Of a stretch of 5,213 nt of DNA, positions 1-5,213 are shown piece by piece. Both the position numbers and the translations under genes were made by a program. The notes under the pieces are model-generated. The model did not search any database. It had not been told where the DNA came from and saw only the letters and a program-made list of their open reading frames with translations. Within the stretch, counting starts at the first letter, position 1. Each line of letters opens with the position of its first letter. The stretch is from the NCBI GenBank assembly GCA_009665115.1, contig WJXE01000229.1, positions 1 through 5,213 of the forward strand. Direction: 5' to 3'. This stretch comes from Nitrosopumilales archaeon (GTDB lineage: Archaea; Thermoproteota; Nitrososphaeria; Nitrososphaerales; Nitrososphaeraceae).

Positions 1-46
1 CTGTTATATTAAGCTCTATGATTCTTTTTGCTAAATAGTTTGTGAC

Positions 47-370
47 ATGACTATCAATGATTTTGCCGTAGCTTGTGCTGTTGACGACTCGACGGCGTAC
101 TTCACTTATGAAGGCGAGACAATGTTGATAATACAATCAAAAGATCATGCCAAGTCTGGACGAAATGATTTTGAAGTTATTCAGCCCTTCGTAGAGGCAC
201 TGATATCACATGAGAGCGTTCATGTAGTTATAAAAAAATTAGAGGGGGCAAACATATCTGATTCCCTCGACGACATAGAAATTATCGTAGAACGCGACGG
301 GGTAAAGTTTCAAGTTACATTAAACAACATATTATTTGCACAAGACACATCAGGAATAGTTACGCCCTAA
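47..370 (+). CDS. Small acidic hypothetical protein (107 aa)
   Basis: I do not recognise this protein. It is strongly acidic, with about 18 Asp/Glu against 7 Lys/Arg, and has no signal peptide or membrane segment, so it is probably cytosolic. Alternating hydrophobic stretches (residues 26-30, 58-62, 77-82 and 86-92) suggest a small mostly beta or alpha/beta fold. Its single cysteine (residue 10) rules out a Cys-type zinc site. The ATG at 47 is the first start after an in-frame stop at 32-34. No Shine-Dalgarno is evident, and a weak TATA-like TTATATT at 4-10 would fit a short leader. It converges on the gene ending at 416, leaving 45 bp between them. The balanced amino acid composition, and the lack of a competing gene on the other strand, favour a real gene. 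Its function is unknown. Confidence 0.6.
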   Translation: MTINDFAVACAVDDSTAYFTYEGETMLIIQSKDHAKSGRNDFEVIQPFVEALISHESVHVVIKKLEGANISDSLDDIEIIVERDGVKFQVTLNNILFAQDTSGIVTP

Positions 371-415
371 GTCTTGTTCGTATGAAACCAAACTTAAGTC
401 TTGATGATACGATTA

Positions 416-1246
416 CTAGTATAGATAGTCAGTTATCTTAAGATTCGAGGTCTGCCTTATCAGCTCTGTTAGATTCTTTTTTTCCGGGAGTAGTTTCATA
501 TCTGCCAGTTTTTGAACAAATTCAAGCTCTTCCTTTGCAAAACCGGGATCTTGATCATATAGCTGACTAAAAACAAGCTTTTGGCAGATCCTTTGGATAT
601 TTTCAAAGCAATTGTATACACCGCTGTTACTATCGATTTGGTTTGCTCTTAAAAGCTTGACAAGTCTTTTCTTGTTGAGCCCTATCATACCCGTAGTTAT
701 GAATCGTCGAAATACTGAAAGTACTTCAAAATAATCCTCTCTACCCGTATAGCCTATAATGGTGGCAGGTATTAAGTTTAAAATACCTCTTAACTTTGCT
801 CTTTCGCTGTGTTTCTTGTCCAACACAAGAATAGCCCTTCCGAAAGTCAAAATCGCATTAAGAATTTGGTTGGGTAAACGATCATCCAGGACGTCGTCAT
901 CAGATTTTAGTTCTACAGGGAAGAAGCTAATCCAATCTATTCTGCATTTTTCTTTGTTTGCAAATTGAATTAGCTGGCCCGTTCTCCTTATTATATTTAC
1001 ATAGTTATCGTAAGAATCTGTAGAATCAAATTGAATATCTGAATCATTTCTTTTTTTAATTATCGCAACAACCAGATCAAAATTTCGGAAGTAGCCTTCA
1101 TCTTTTATTTTTATTTCAATACCAGAACGCTCTGTTGAAAAAAAGTCGTTACCATCTATATGCCCGGCATGAACCGATTTAATAAAGAGATACTTTAAAT
1201 CCTTCTCTTTCATACTGGTGATCCTTGTAGAGTATCTAATTCTCAT
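416..1246 (-). CDS. Hypothetical protein, possible PD-(D/E)XK nuclease
   Basis: This is a 276-residue soluble protein of unassigned function. The central block reads as a possible nuclease core. D57 lies in a hydrophobic strand (NFDLVVAI), and D104 lies before a second strand that ends in P-V-E112-L-K114-S. A DDR (121-123) and Q127 (LPNQI) follow. E-x-K preceded by an acidic residue, with a downstream Gln, resembles the PD-(D/E)XK layout of VRR-NUC or resolvase-like enzymes that cut DNA. That is motif reading by eye, not a family match. Which Asp is the metal ligand is unclear, because D57 to E112 would need a long insertion. Residues 150-276 are mostly helical and basic and could bind nucleic acid. 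Met1 (1246) gives the longest frame. Met12 (1213) is a serious alternative, because the TATA-like box at 1255-1264 would start transcription near 1233. The gene stands alone, convergent with the small gene to its left. Confidence 0.72.
   Translation of the reverse strand: MRIRYSTRITSMKEKDLKYLFIKSVHAGHIDGNDFFSTERSGIEIKIKDEGYFRNFDLVVAIIKKRNDSDIQFDSTDSYDNYVNIIRRTGQLIQFANKEKCRIDWISFFPVELKSDDDVLDDRLPNQILNAILTFGRAILVLDKKHSERAKLRGILNLIPATIIGYTGREDYFEVLSVFRRFITTGMIGLNKKRLVKLLRANQIDSNSGVYNCFENIQRICQKLVFSQLYDQDPGFAKEELEFVQKLADMKLLPEKKNLTELIRQTSNLKITDYLY
477..483 (+). terminator. T-run possibly ending the small acidic gene
   Basis: Seven T residues on the plus strand lie about 107 bases past the stop of the 107-residue gene, inside the 3' end of the opposing gene. 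Archaeal transcription often ends at such U-runs without a hairpin. The T-run also encodes lysines of the opposing protein, so the role is uncertain. Confidence 0.25.
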
Positions 1247-1254
1247 AAGGCAGT

Positions 1255-1264
1255 ATTTATTTAA
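1255..1264 (-). promoter_or_regulatory. TATA-like box before the 276-aa gene
   Basis: On the minus strand this reads TTAAATAAAT, an A/T-rich archaeal box A candidate. Initiation about 25 bases downstream would fall near 1233. That lies inside the longest frame but about 20 bases before Met12 at 1213, so the box bears on the choice of start codon. It is assigned by position and composition only. Confidence 0.35.
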
Positions 1265-1437
1265 TTGCCAACTTCAGAACGTATATTGGGTACGTTGGAC
1301 TTTAGAAGTATATAGTTGGTACGAACAAAAGAATGACACAATCAGTCGATCGGATGTCTATAATTTTAAGTCAATCTTGAATTTAATCTGATTTGATCCT
1401 TTGTTCGCCCAGGAGATTAGGTTATCGGGTTAGCACT

Positions 1438-1452
1438 AGGAAGGAGCTTCCT
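1438..1452. other. Short perfect hairpin in noncoding DNA
   Basis: AGGAAG (1438-1443) and CTTCCT (1447-1452) are perfect complements around a three-base GAG spacer. On the plus strand a T-rich stretch follows about 30 bases later. The hairpin lies roughly 150 bp past the trpA stop, too far for an obvious terminator role. Chance is a reasonable explanation. Confidence 0.3.
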
Positions 1453-1600
1453 GCGTTTCCATTGATGAATGTAACTATCTTTTCTATTTTTGTTGTTAGC
1501 ACGACTGGAACGGGAAGCCGTGGCATGAGCTTTGAGAATAGGTAACACTAGACTTAGAGGTTCAAATAATCTCAAATGATGGGAATATGTAGATTAAAGA

Positions 1601-2452
1601 TTAAGGCAGCAAATAGTTCTGTCTGCATGCTTTTTTCAGATCTCGAACGAATACCTCTATTTGTTGGAGCATCTTTTTCTTATTTCCAGACAAGTTTCTT
1701 ATGATGTTCACGATCGCGCTGCCAACTATAATTGCATCAGCACCTGCTCTTATCATGGGCTTTATATGAGATGGGCTGCTAATTCCGAAACCAACTGCTA
1801 CTGGCATCCGAGATCCTACAACTTGCTTGACATTCCGAATAGCAGTCAAACTGTAATCTTCAAAAGATCTACGTTGTCCTGTTATCCCATATACAGAAAC
1901 AACATACACGAAACCCGAGGTTCTTGCTAAAATGGCTTCAAGTCTCCTAGGGGTCGTATTGGGAGATGCTAGAAATATTGTTGCCAGATCTAATTCAGAC
2001 GCCTCCATAACATACTTATCTGATTCTTCAATTGCCATGTCAGGCAGTATAAACCCGTCAACTCCACATTCTTTGGATTTCTTCATAAAATATTCAAAGC
2101 CGACTCTTTGCAAAATATTTGAATAAGTCATTATAACAACTGGTAAAGAGGGATATTTTTTTCTAATATTCTTTGAAATTTCCAACGATTTTTCTGGTGT
2201 GACGCCTGCCAGCAGGGCGCGATATGATGCCTCCTGAATAGTTGGCCCATCGGCGATCGGATCTGAAAAAGGTATTCCTATCTCGATTACATCTGCCCCT
2301 CCCTTGACAATTGATGACAGAATTTCATTTGTTGTAGGAATGTTAGGATATCCTGCAACTACATAGCAGATAAGAGCAGCCTCATTCTTTTCGGACAACT
2401 CTTGAAATTTCCGATTCAGCCTATTATTTCCTAAACTTGTTCTTTTCATCAT
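1601..2452 (-). CDS. trpA: Tryptophan synthase alpha subunit
   Basis: TrpA is a TIM-barrel enzyme that splits indole-3-glycerol phosphate into indole and glyceraldehyde-3-phosphate, passing the indole through a tunnel to TrpB. At 283 residues it is slightly longer than the usual 250-270. Key parts are present. E57 in VIEIGIPFSDP matches the catalytic Glu49 of the enteric enzyme, and D68 in ADGPTIQ matches Asp60. The flexible loop carries YGITGQRR (188-195). The phosphate-binding segments are GFGIS (221-225) and the VGSAIV strand end (243-248). The ATG at 2452 follows the trpB stop by one base (TGA-A-ATGATG), so the two genes are almost certainly co-transcribed and probably translationally coupled. 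A second Met directly after the first makes the exact start ambiguous by one residue. This is the last gene of the operon; no strong T-run terminator follows it. Confidence 0.97.
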   Translation of the reverse strand: MMKRTSLGNNRLNRKFQELSEKNEAALICYVVAGYPNIPTTNEILSSIVKGGADVIEIGIPFSDPIADGPTIQEASYRALLAGVTPEKSLEISKNIRKKYPSLPVVIMTYSNILQRVGFEYFMKKSKECGVDGFILPDMAIEESDKYVMEASELDLATIFLASPNTTPRRLEAILARTSGFVYVVSVYGITGQRRSFEDYSLTAIRNVKQVVGSRMPVAVGFGISSPSHIKPMIRAGADAIIVGSAIVNIIRNLSGNKKKMLQQIEVFVRDLKKACRQNYLLP

Positions 2453-2453
2453 T

Positions 2454-3689
2454 TCATTTTTTCTCGTTCTTCCTGTTCTTTTCGTTCTTCTTTTCCTTCA
2501 TCTTTAGATATCGCTGCACAACGTCTACGTCCTTGTCACCTCGTCCAGACAAGGTTACAACAATGTTTTCATTTCTGTTCATGTTCTTTGCAAGTTCCAT
2601 AGCATATGATATGGCATGTGAGGGTTCGAGAGCGGGAATTATCCCTTCAAGTCTAGATAGCAGCAGAAATGCTTCTGCAGCATCGTCATCGATACAGTTT
2701 ACGTAATTTACTCTTTTGATATCCTTCAACAGTGCATGTTCGGGTCCGACGCCGGGGTAGTCTAGACCTGCAGAAATGCTATGTGTATCCGACACTTGTC
2801 CGAACTGGTCTTGCAAAAGGTATGTAAACATCCCGTGTATTATTCCGTGCGAACCCGCTGCCAATGTTGCAGAATGTTTCCCAGATTTAATTCCCTTACC
2901 TGCTGCTTCTACACCGTATAACGAAACATCGGAATCATCTACGAAAGGGTAGAACGTTCCAATCGCGTTGCTACCGCCTCCTACGCACGCAACGACTGCA
3001 TCAGGATGCTCACGCCGATTTGATAATTGCTCCATCTGCATTTTGATTTCTTGCCCAATTACACTCTGGAAATCCCTAACGATCACAGGATAAGGATGAG
3101 GTCCCACCGCAGAACCTATCAGATAATAAGTATTTTGAACATTTGTGATCCAGTCCCGCAGGGCCTCGTTAATTGCATCCTTCAGAGTGCGACTCCCAGA
3201 CTGAACGGGATGAATTGCTGCGCCCAATAATTGCATACGAATTAGATTAGGCCTTTGTCGTTTCATGTCCTTGGAGCCCATATAGATCTCTGCATTTAGC
3301 CTCAATACTGCAGCTGCAATGGCAGTTGCTACTCCATGTTGGCCGGCACCTGTTTCGGCAATAACTCTCTTTTTACCTATCCGTTTTGCCAAAAGACCTT
3401 GACCGAGGGTGTTATTGATTTTATGAGCACCTCCGTGAAGAAGGTCTTCTCTCTTAAGGTAGATCCTCGCACCCCCTACGTATTCAGTAAGATTCTTAGC
3501 GAAATAAAGTGGAGTTGGTCGACCAGCATATTGTTCTAGATAATATCTGAGTTCTTTTCGGAAATCTGTATCGTTTTTGTACCGATCGTAGGCTCTCTCA
3601 AGCTCCTCTATCGCGGGAACAAGAGTCTCAGGCACATATCTTCCCCCGTAGTCACCAAATCTGGCGTTAACGGGGTAATTACTTAGCAT
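2454..3689 (-). CDS. trpB: Tryptophan synthase beta subunit (TrpB1 type)
   Basis: TrpB is a PLP-dependent lyase that joins indole and L-serine to give L-tryptophan, working as an alpha2-beta2 complex with TrpA. The N-terminal FGDYGGRYVPETL (residues 11-23) is the family hallmark. K90 in HKINN is the lysine that binds PLP, E112 in ETGAGQHG is the catalytic glutamate, CVGGGSNAIG holds the cofactor phosphate, and LSGRGDKD lies near the C-terminus. The LLHGGAHKINN stretch resembles archaeal TrpB1 sequences such as the Pyrococcus one, and is not the more divergent TrpB2 type. The 411-residue length exceeds the usual 385-400 because of a charged tail from about residue 396 (KMKEKKNEKN...), encoded partly by a 9-bp tandem repeat. 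The ATG at 3689 sits correctly before the conserved N-terminus. It is preceded by a spacer after trpC and followed one base later by trpA. Confidence 0.98.
   Translation of the reverse strand: MLSNYPVNARFGDYGGRYVPETLVPAIEELERAYDRYKNDTDFRKELRYYLEQYAGRPTPLYFAKNLTEYVGGARIYLKREDLLHGGAHKINNTLGQGLLAKRIGKKRVIAETGAGQHGVATAIAAAVLRLNAEIYMGSKDMKRQRPNLIRMQLLGAAIHPVQSGSRTLKDAINEALRDWITNVQNTYYLIGSAVGPHPYPVIVRDFQSVIGQEIKMQMEQLSNRREHPDAVVACVGGGSNAIGTFYPFVDDSDVSLYGVEAAGKGIKSGKHSATLAAGSHGIIHGMFTYLLQDQFGQVSDTHSISAGLDYPGVGPEHALLKDIKRVNYVNCIDDDAAEAFLLLSRLEGIIPALEPSHAISYAMELAKNMNRNENIVVTLSGRGDKDVDVVQRYLKMKEKKNEKNRKNEKK
2463..2489 (-). repeat. Three 9-bp tandem units at the trpB 3' end
   Basis: Read on the coding strand, three adjacent nine-base units AAGAACGAA, AAGAACAGG and AAGAACGAG (in transcription order, 2489 to 2463) encode Lys-Asn-Glu, Lys-Asn-Arg and Lys-Asn-Glu. 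They form most of the lysine-rich end of TrpB and give a strong purine bias on that strand, just ahead of the trpA start. This looks like replication-slippage growth of a dispensable tail. Confidence 0.8.
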
Positions 3690-3700
3690 GTTCAGCAGAA

Positions 3701-3715
3701 ACCTACGTCCTAGGT
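3701..3715. other. Small inverted repeat in the trpC-trpB spacer
   Basis: ACCTA (3701-3705) and TAGGT (3711-3715) are perfect complements around CGTCC. In the trp mRNA this could form a weak five-pair hairpin just before the trpB start. It has no T-run, so it is not a terminator, and it may be chance. Confidence 0.3.
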
Positions 3716-3734
3716 GTATTAAGATGTTCGGGAT

Positions 3735-3779
3735 TTAATGAAATCTAGAGACACATGAATTCATATCGTGAGTACCAAC
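3735..3779 (-). other. Out-of-frame remnant of the trpC C-terminus
   Basis: In a different frame from the trpC gene, bases 3779 down to 3738 encode VGTHDMNSCVSRFH, followed by TAA at 3735-3737. VGT..M..S is what indole-3-glycerol phosphate synthases normally have straight after the GADAF strand, where the Gly-Thr/Ser backbone holds the substrate phosphate. The trpC frame at this point reads GADAFVVVLVLTI and stops. A net shift of two bases around 3780-3787 (or five extra bases) would join the two. Even when joined, only 11 residues follow the GT, a little short for the family. Confidence 0.75.
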
Positions 3780-4546
3780 ACCACGACGAATGCGTCAGCT
3801 CCTGCCTTTTTCAATTGTTGAATTTCTTCCGCTTTGCTTATACCACTTTCACTGATTATGATGTGTCCTCGCTTATCGCCTTTCTTGAGCAAATTCATGG
3901 TAGTGGCAATATCCACATTTAAGTCGTTCAAATCTCTATTATTGATGCCTATCAAATTTTGTCTTGGATCTATTGATGATTTCAATACTTCTCTAAATTC
4001 CTGTTCTTTATGCACCTCGAAAACAACCTGCACCCCCTTTTTATTTGCGTAATCAGCAAGTTTCTCTATGCTTCCTTCAGTTAGGTTGTTATCGAATATT
4101 GATTTAATCAGCAATATGCAATCCGCTCCCATTCGTTTAGCAGAATCGATTTGAATGTCGCTGACAATTATGTCTTTCATAAGCAGAGGAACAGAGACTG
4201 TCTTGCGAATCATGCCCAAGTATTCCGGAGATCCTCTAAACAAATTAGGTTGGGTTACTATGGATAATCCAACCGCGCCTGATCCCACCATATTGGTTGC
4301 TATGTCCATCGCGCGGGAGACTGCGTCATTGCTTTCAGCAACAATCCTTCCTTTAGAAGGGGAAGCAAATTTTATCTCTGTTATTAGCGGGGCATGTGGG
4401 CATGACAGAATTGATTTCCTCATACTTATCGGCTCATGGCCGCAATAATCATATTTTGCATTGTTATAAACACCTTCATCTATAGCTTTGTAAGAATTTT
4501 CAGCTAACTTATTCAAGTAGTTTTCTGTTTTCAGGAATCTGCTCAT
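3761..4546 (-). CDS. trpC: Indole-3-glycerol phosphate synthase, C-terminus frameshifted
   Basis: TrpC closes the indole ring: it converts carboxyphenylribulosamine phosphate to indole-3-glycerol phosphate, the substrate of TrpA. The TIM-barrel landmarks are all present: E57 and K59 in EIKFASPSKG, K124 in LLMKDIIV, E177 in VFEVH, N203 in INNRDL, and E233-S234 in SESGIS. These correspond to the catalytic residues known from the Sulfolobus enzyme. The frame ends at GADAFVVVLVLTI (249-261). It lacks the following Gly-Thr/Ser phosphate-binding turn and the last helix, both expected for this family and partly found in another frame at 3735-3779. The gene may be truncated by a real mutation or the window may hold a base-call error. 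The ATG at 4546 is upstream of the conserved N-terminal helix and no better start exists. It is first in the trpCBA operon and divergent from orc1/cdc6. Confidence 0.93.
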   Translation of the reverse strand: MSRFLKTENYLNKLAENSYKAIDEGVYNNAKYDYCGHEPISMRKSILSCPHAPLITEIKFASPSKGRIVAESNDAVSRAMDIATNMVGSGAVGLSIVTQPNLFRGSPEYLGMIRKTVSVPLLMKDIIVSDIQIDSAKRMGADCILLIKSIFDNNLTEGSIEKLADYANKKGVQVVFEVHKEQEFREVLKSSIDPRQNLIGINNRDLNDLNVDIATTMNLLKKGDKRGHIIISESGISKAEEIQQLKKAGADAFVVVLVLTI

Positions 4547-4580
4547 ATACTAAATTATAATATTCAGCTAATAGATGACT

Positions 4581-4590
4581 TCATATTAAG
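4581..4590 (-). promoter_or_regulatory. TATA-like box for the trp operon
   Basis: The minus strand reads CTTAATATGA about 35-44 bases before the trpC ATG. Transcription would start near 4560 and give a leader of about 14 bases. A second A/T-rich stretch (4551-4562) is too close to the ATG to serve it unless translation starts further in, which the conserved N-terminus argues against. Confidence 0.4.
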
Positions 4591-4783
4591 ATTCCACTGA
4601 CCTCACAACAACCACTCAGCGCTCGCTTAGTCCAATGACACTAGCATAATCAAATTTTCCTCGAGCTCAAGTATATCGACAAATACACCTTAGTAATAAA
4701 AAATACACATTTAGACCATTCGCAGACTCGGGAACATGCATGAATCACAGAACAAAAGTCCTTAATTTTAATCTGAAAAATAC

Positions 4784-4799
4784 TTAATATAATATATAT
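4784..4799 (+). promoter_or_regulatory. TATA box region for orc1/cdc6
   Basis: TTAATATAATATATAT lies 29-44 bases before the ATG at 4828. That spacing fits an archaeal box A driving a leaderless or very short-leader mRNA. No Shine-Dalgarno sequence is seen before the ATG, which agrees with leaderless initiation. Confidence 0.55.
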
Positions 4800-4827
4800 C
4801 TTGAATAGATCTTTATCTATATTAGCA

Positions 4828-5213
4828 ATGGAGTTCAGCAGCCCAATATTTCGCGACAGATCAAAATTGTCTCCAAGATACGTACCGGCTGAACTCCCAC
4901 ACAGAGAAACCCAGATCGAACAAATTCAATATGCTCTAAAAGGATCTTATTCTAAGCCTGACGAATTCCCCTTAACAGTATTACAAATTATCGGTCCCGC
5001 GGGTATAGGGAAGACATCTACTGTTCTCAAATTCTCGAAATTATTTGAGGAAGAATTCCGGAAGAATAGGCTCAAGCTCGTAACCGGTTACGTGAATCTA
5101 AAGTTGCAGGGTGGCAACAAATATACGATCTACCGGCTATTATTAGAAAGAGTAGCGCCTGAGTTACCTGCTCAGGGTATGAGTGCTGAAGAAATGTTAA
5201 GATACTTATTGCG
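4828..5213 (+). CDS. cdc6: Orc1/Cdc6 replication initiator, 5' part only
   Basis: This AAA+ ATPase binds replication origins and helps load the MCM helicase; archaeal Orc1/Cdc6 combines the roles of eukaryotic Orc1 and Cdc6. Only the first 128 codons are in the window and the frame is open at the right edge. The N-terminus has the typical arrangement: a phenylalanine-containing leader with an R-D-R segment (residues 8-11), L-SPRYVPAELPHRETQI (14-30, the conserved 'YVP..LPHR..Q' entry to the AAA+ domain), then a hydrophobic strand into Walker A GPAGIGKTS (56-64), with K62 and T63 contacting ATP. A strand VNLKLQGG and the helix TIYRLLLERV follow, in the place where family members have the 'N...N..Y.....I' segment. 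Walker B, sensor and winged-helix domains would lie beyond the window. The ATG follows a well-placed TATA box. It is divergent from trpC. Confidence 0.92.
   Translation, partial: MEFSSPIFRDRSKLSPRYVPAELPHRETQIEQIQYALKGSYSKPDEFPLTVLQIIGPAGIGKTSTVLKFSKLFEEEFRKNRLKLVTGYVNLKLQGGNKYTIYRLLLERVAPELPAQGMSAEEMLRYLL

Larger units (their letters stand above)
1247..1600. other. Noncoding stretch, 354 bp
   Basis: No convincing coding frame, tRNA or rRNA is seen here. The right end is the 3' flank of trpA and the left end is the upstream region of the 276-residue gene. It holds an A/T-rich TATA-like box (1255-1264) and a small inverted repeat AACGTA/TACGTT (1278-1283 and 1291-1296). A nested pair of complementary segments lies at 1322-1407, a short hairpin AGGAAG-GAG-CTTCCT at 1438-1452, and a T-rich run near 1480-1495 on the plus strand. 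A minus-strand match to the core of archaeal origin recognition boxes (TGGAAACG) lies at 1454-1461. A small plus-strand RNA is possible but not shown. Confidence 0.6.
4547..4827. other. Divergent intergenic region, trpC / orc1-cdc6
   Basis: This noncoding region carries a leftward promoter for the trp operon and a rightward one for the initiator gene. It contains a direct repeat AAATACAC (4681-4688 and 4701-4708) spaced exactly 20 bp, the palindrome CATGCATG (4735-4742), a minus-strand CAGTGGAA (4592-4599) matching the core of archaeal origin recognition boxes, and a nearly pure A/T stretch at about 4777-4824. Orc1/Cdc6 genes commonly adjoin replication origins in archaea, so the region is an origin candidate. 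Only one ORB-like core is visible, which is weak support. Confidence 0.5.

Noticed and set aside
368..403. Direct repeat TAAGTCTTG (368-376 and 395-403) between the convergent genes
   Set aside because: Nine bases, two copies only, no element between them; chance or an irrelevant duplication.
759..968. Plus-strand frame opposite the 276-residue gene
   Set aside because: It is wholly antisense to a longer, better-composed gene and looks like a shadow frame.
1555..1575. tRNA T-arm-like GAGGTTCAAATAATCTC
   Set aside because: The GGTTCAAAT resembles a T loop, but the closing C after the loop is missing and no matching acceptor, D or anticodon arms are found around it.
1464..1583. C/D box sRNA motifs (TTGATGA, ATGATGG)
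   Set aside because: No correctly spaced CTGA D boxes accompany them, so no C/D RNA can be supported.
2437..2706. Plus-strand frame with a Phe/Ser-rich, membrane-like start
   Set aside because: It is antisense to trpB; the Phe-rich run is only the complement of the lysine-rich TrpB tail.
4155..4448. 97-codon plus-strand frame inside trpC
   Set aside because: It is antisense to conserved trpC barrel strands; no independent coding signal.

Overview
The window looks like a moderately AT-rich archaeal chromosome, most likely from the ammonia-oxidising Nitrososphaeria (Thaumarchaeota). Three things point this way: TrpB resembles the archaeal TrpB1 type (for example the LLHGGAHKINN active-site stretch), an Orc1/Cdc6 replication initiator lies on the right, and the genes have TATA-like boxes with short or no leaders instead of strong Shine-Dalgarno sites. 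The phylum-level placement is an inference from protein character; no search was run.

Layout, left to right. A small acidic protein of unknown function (47-370, +) converges on a 276-residue protein (416-1246, -) with a possible PD-(D/E)XK nuclease signature. A noncoding stretch of about 350 bp (1247-1600) follows, with a promoter-like element, several short inverted repeats and an ORB-like core. Then comes a leftward tryptophan operon transcribed trpC-trpB-trpA (4546 to 1601). trpB and trpA are separated by one base; trpC and trpB by about 70. A 281-bp divergent intergenic region (4547-4827) carries the promoters of trpC and of a rightward Orc1/Cdc6 gene. That gene starts at 4828 and runs off the right edge after 128 codons, with its Walker A motif in view.

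How the genes work together. TrpC makes indole-3-glycerol phosphate. TrpA cleaves it to indole and glyceraldehyde-3-phosphate, and TrpB condenses the indole with serine to give tryptophan. The earlier genes trpE, trpG, trpD and trpF are not in this window. Orc1/Cdc6 is unrelated to tryptophan synthesis, but such genes often sit beside replication origins, so the intergenic region in front of it is worth testing as an origin.

The clearest oddities are two. The trpC reading frame loses the conserved C-terminal phosphate-binding Gly-Thr/Ser motif through an apparent small frameshift, and the missing VGT..M..S motif is present in another frame a few bases on. TrpB also carries a lysine/asparagine-rich tail encoded by a 9-bp tandem repeat. 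I see no clear mobile element, CRISPR array, rRNA or tRNA, and no convincing undescribed multi-gene system.
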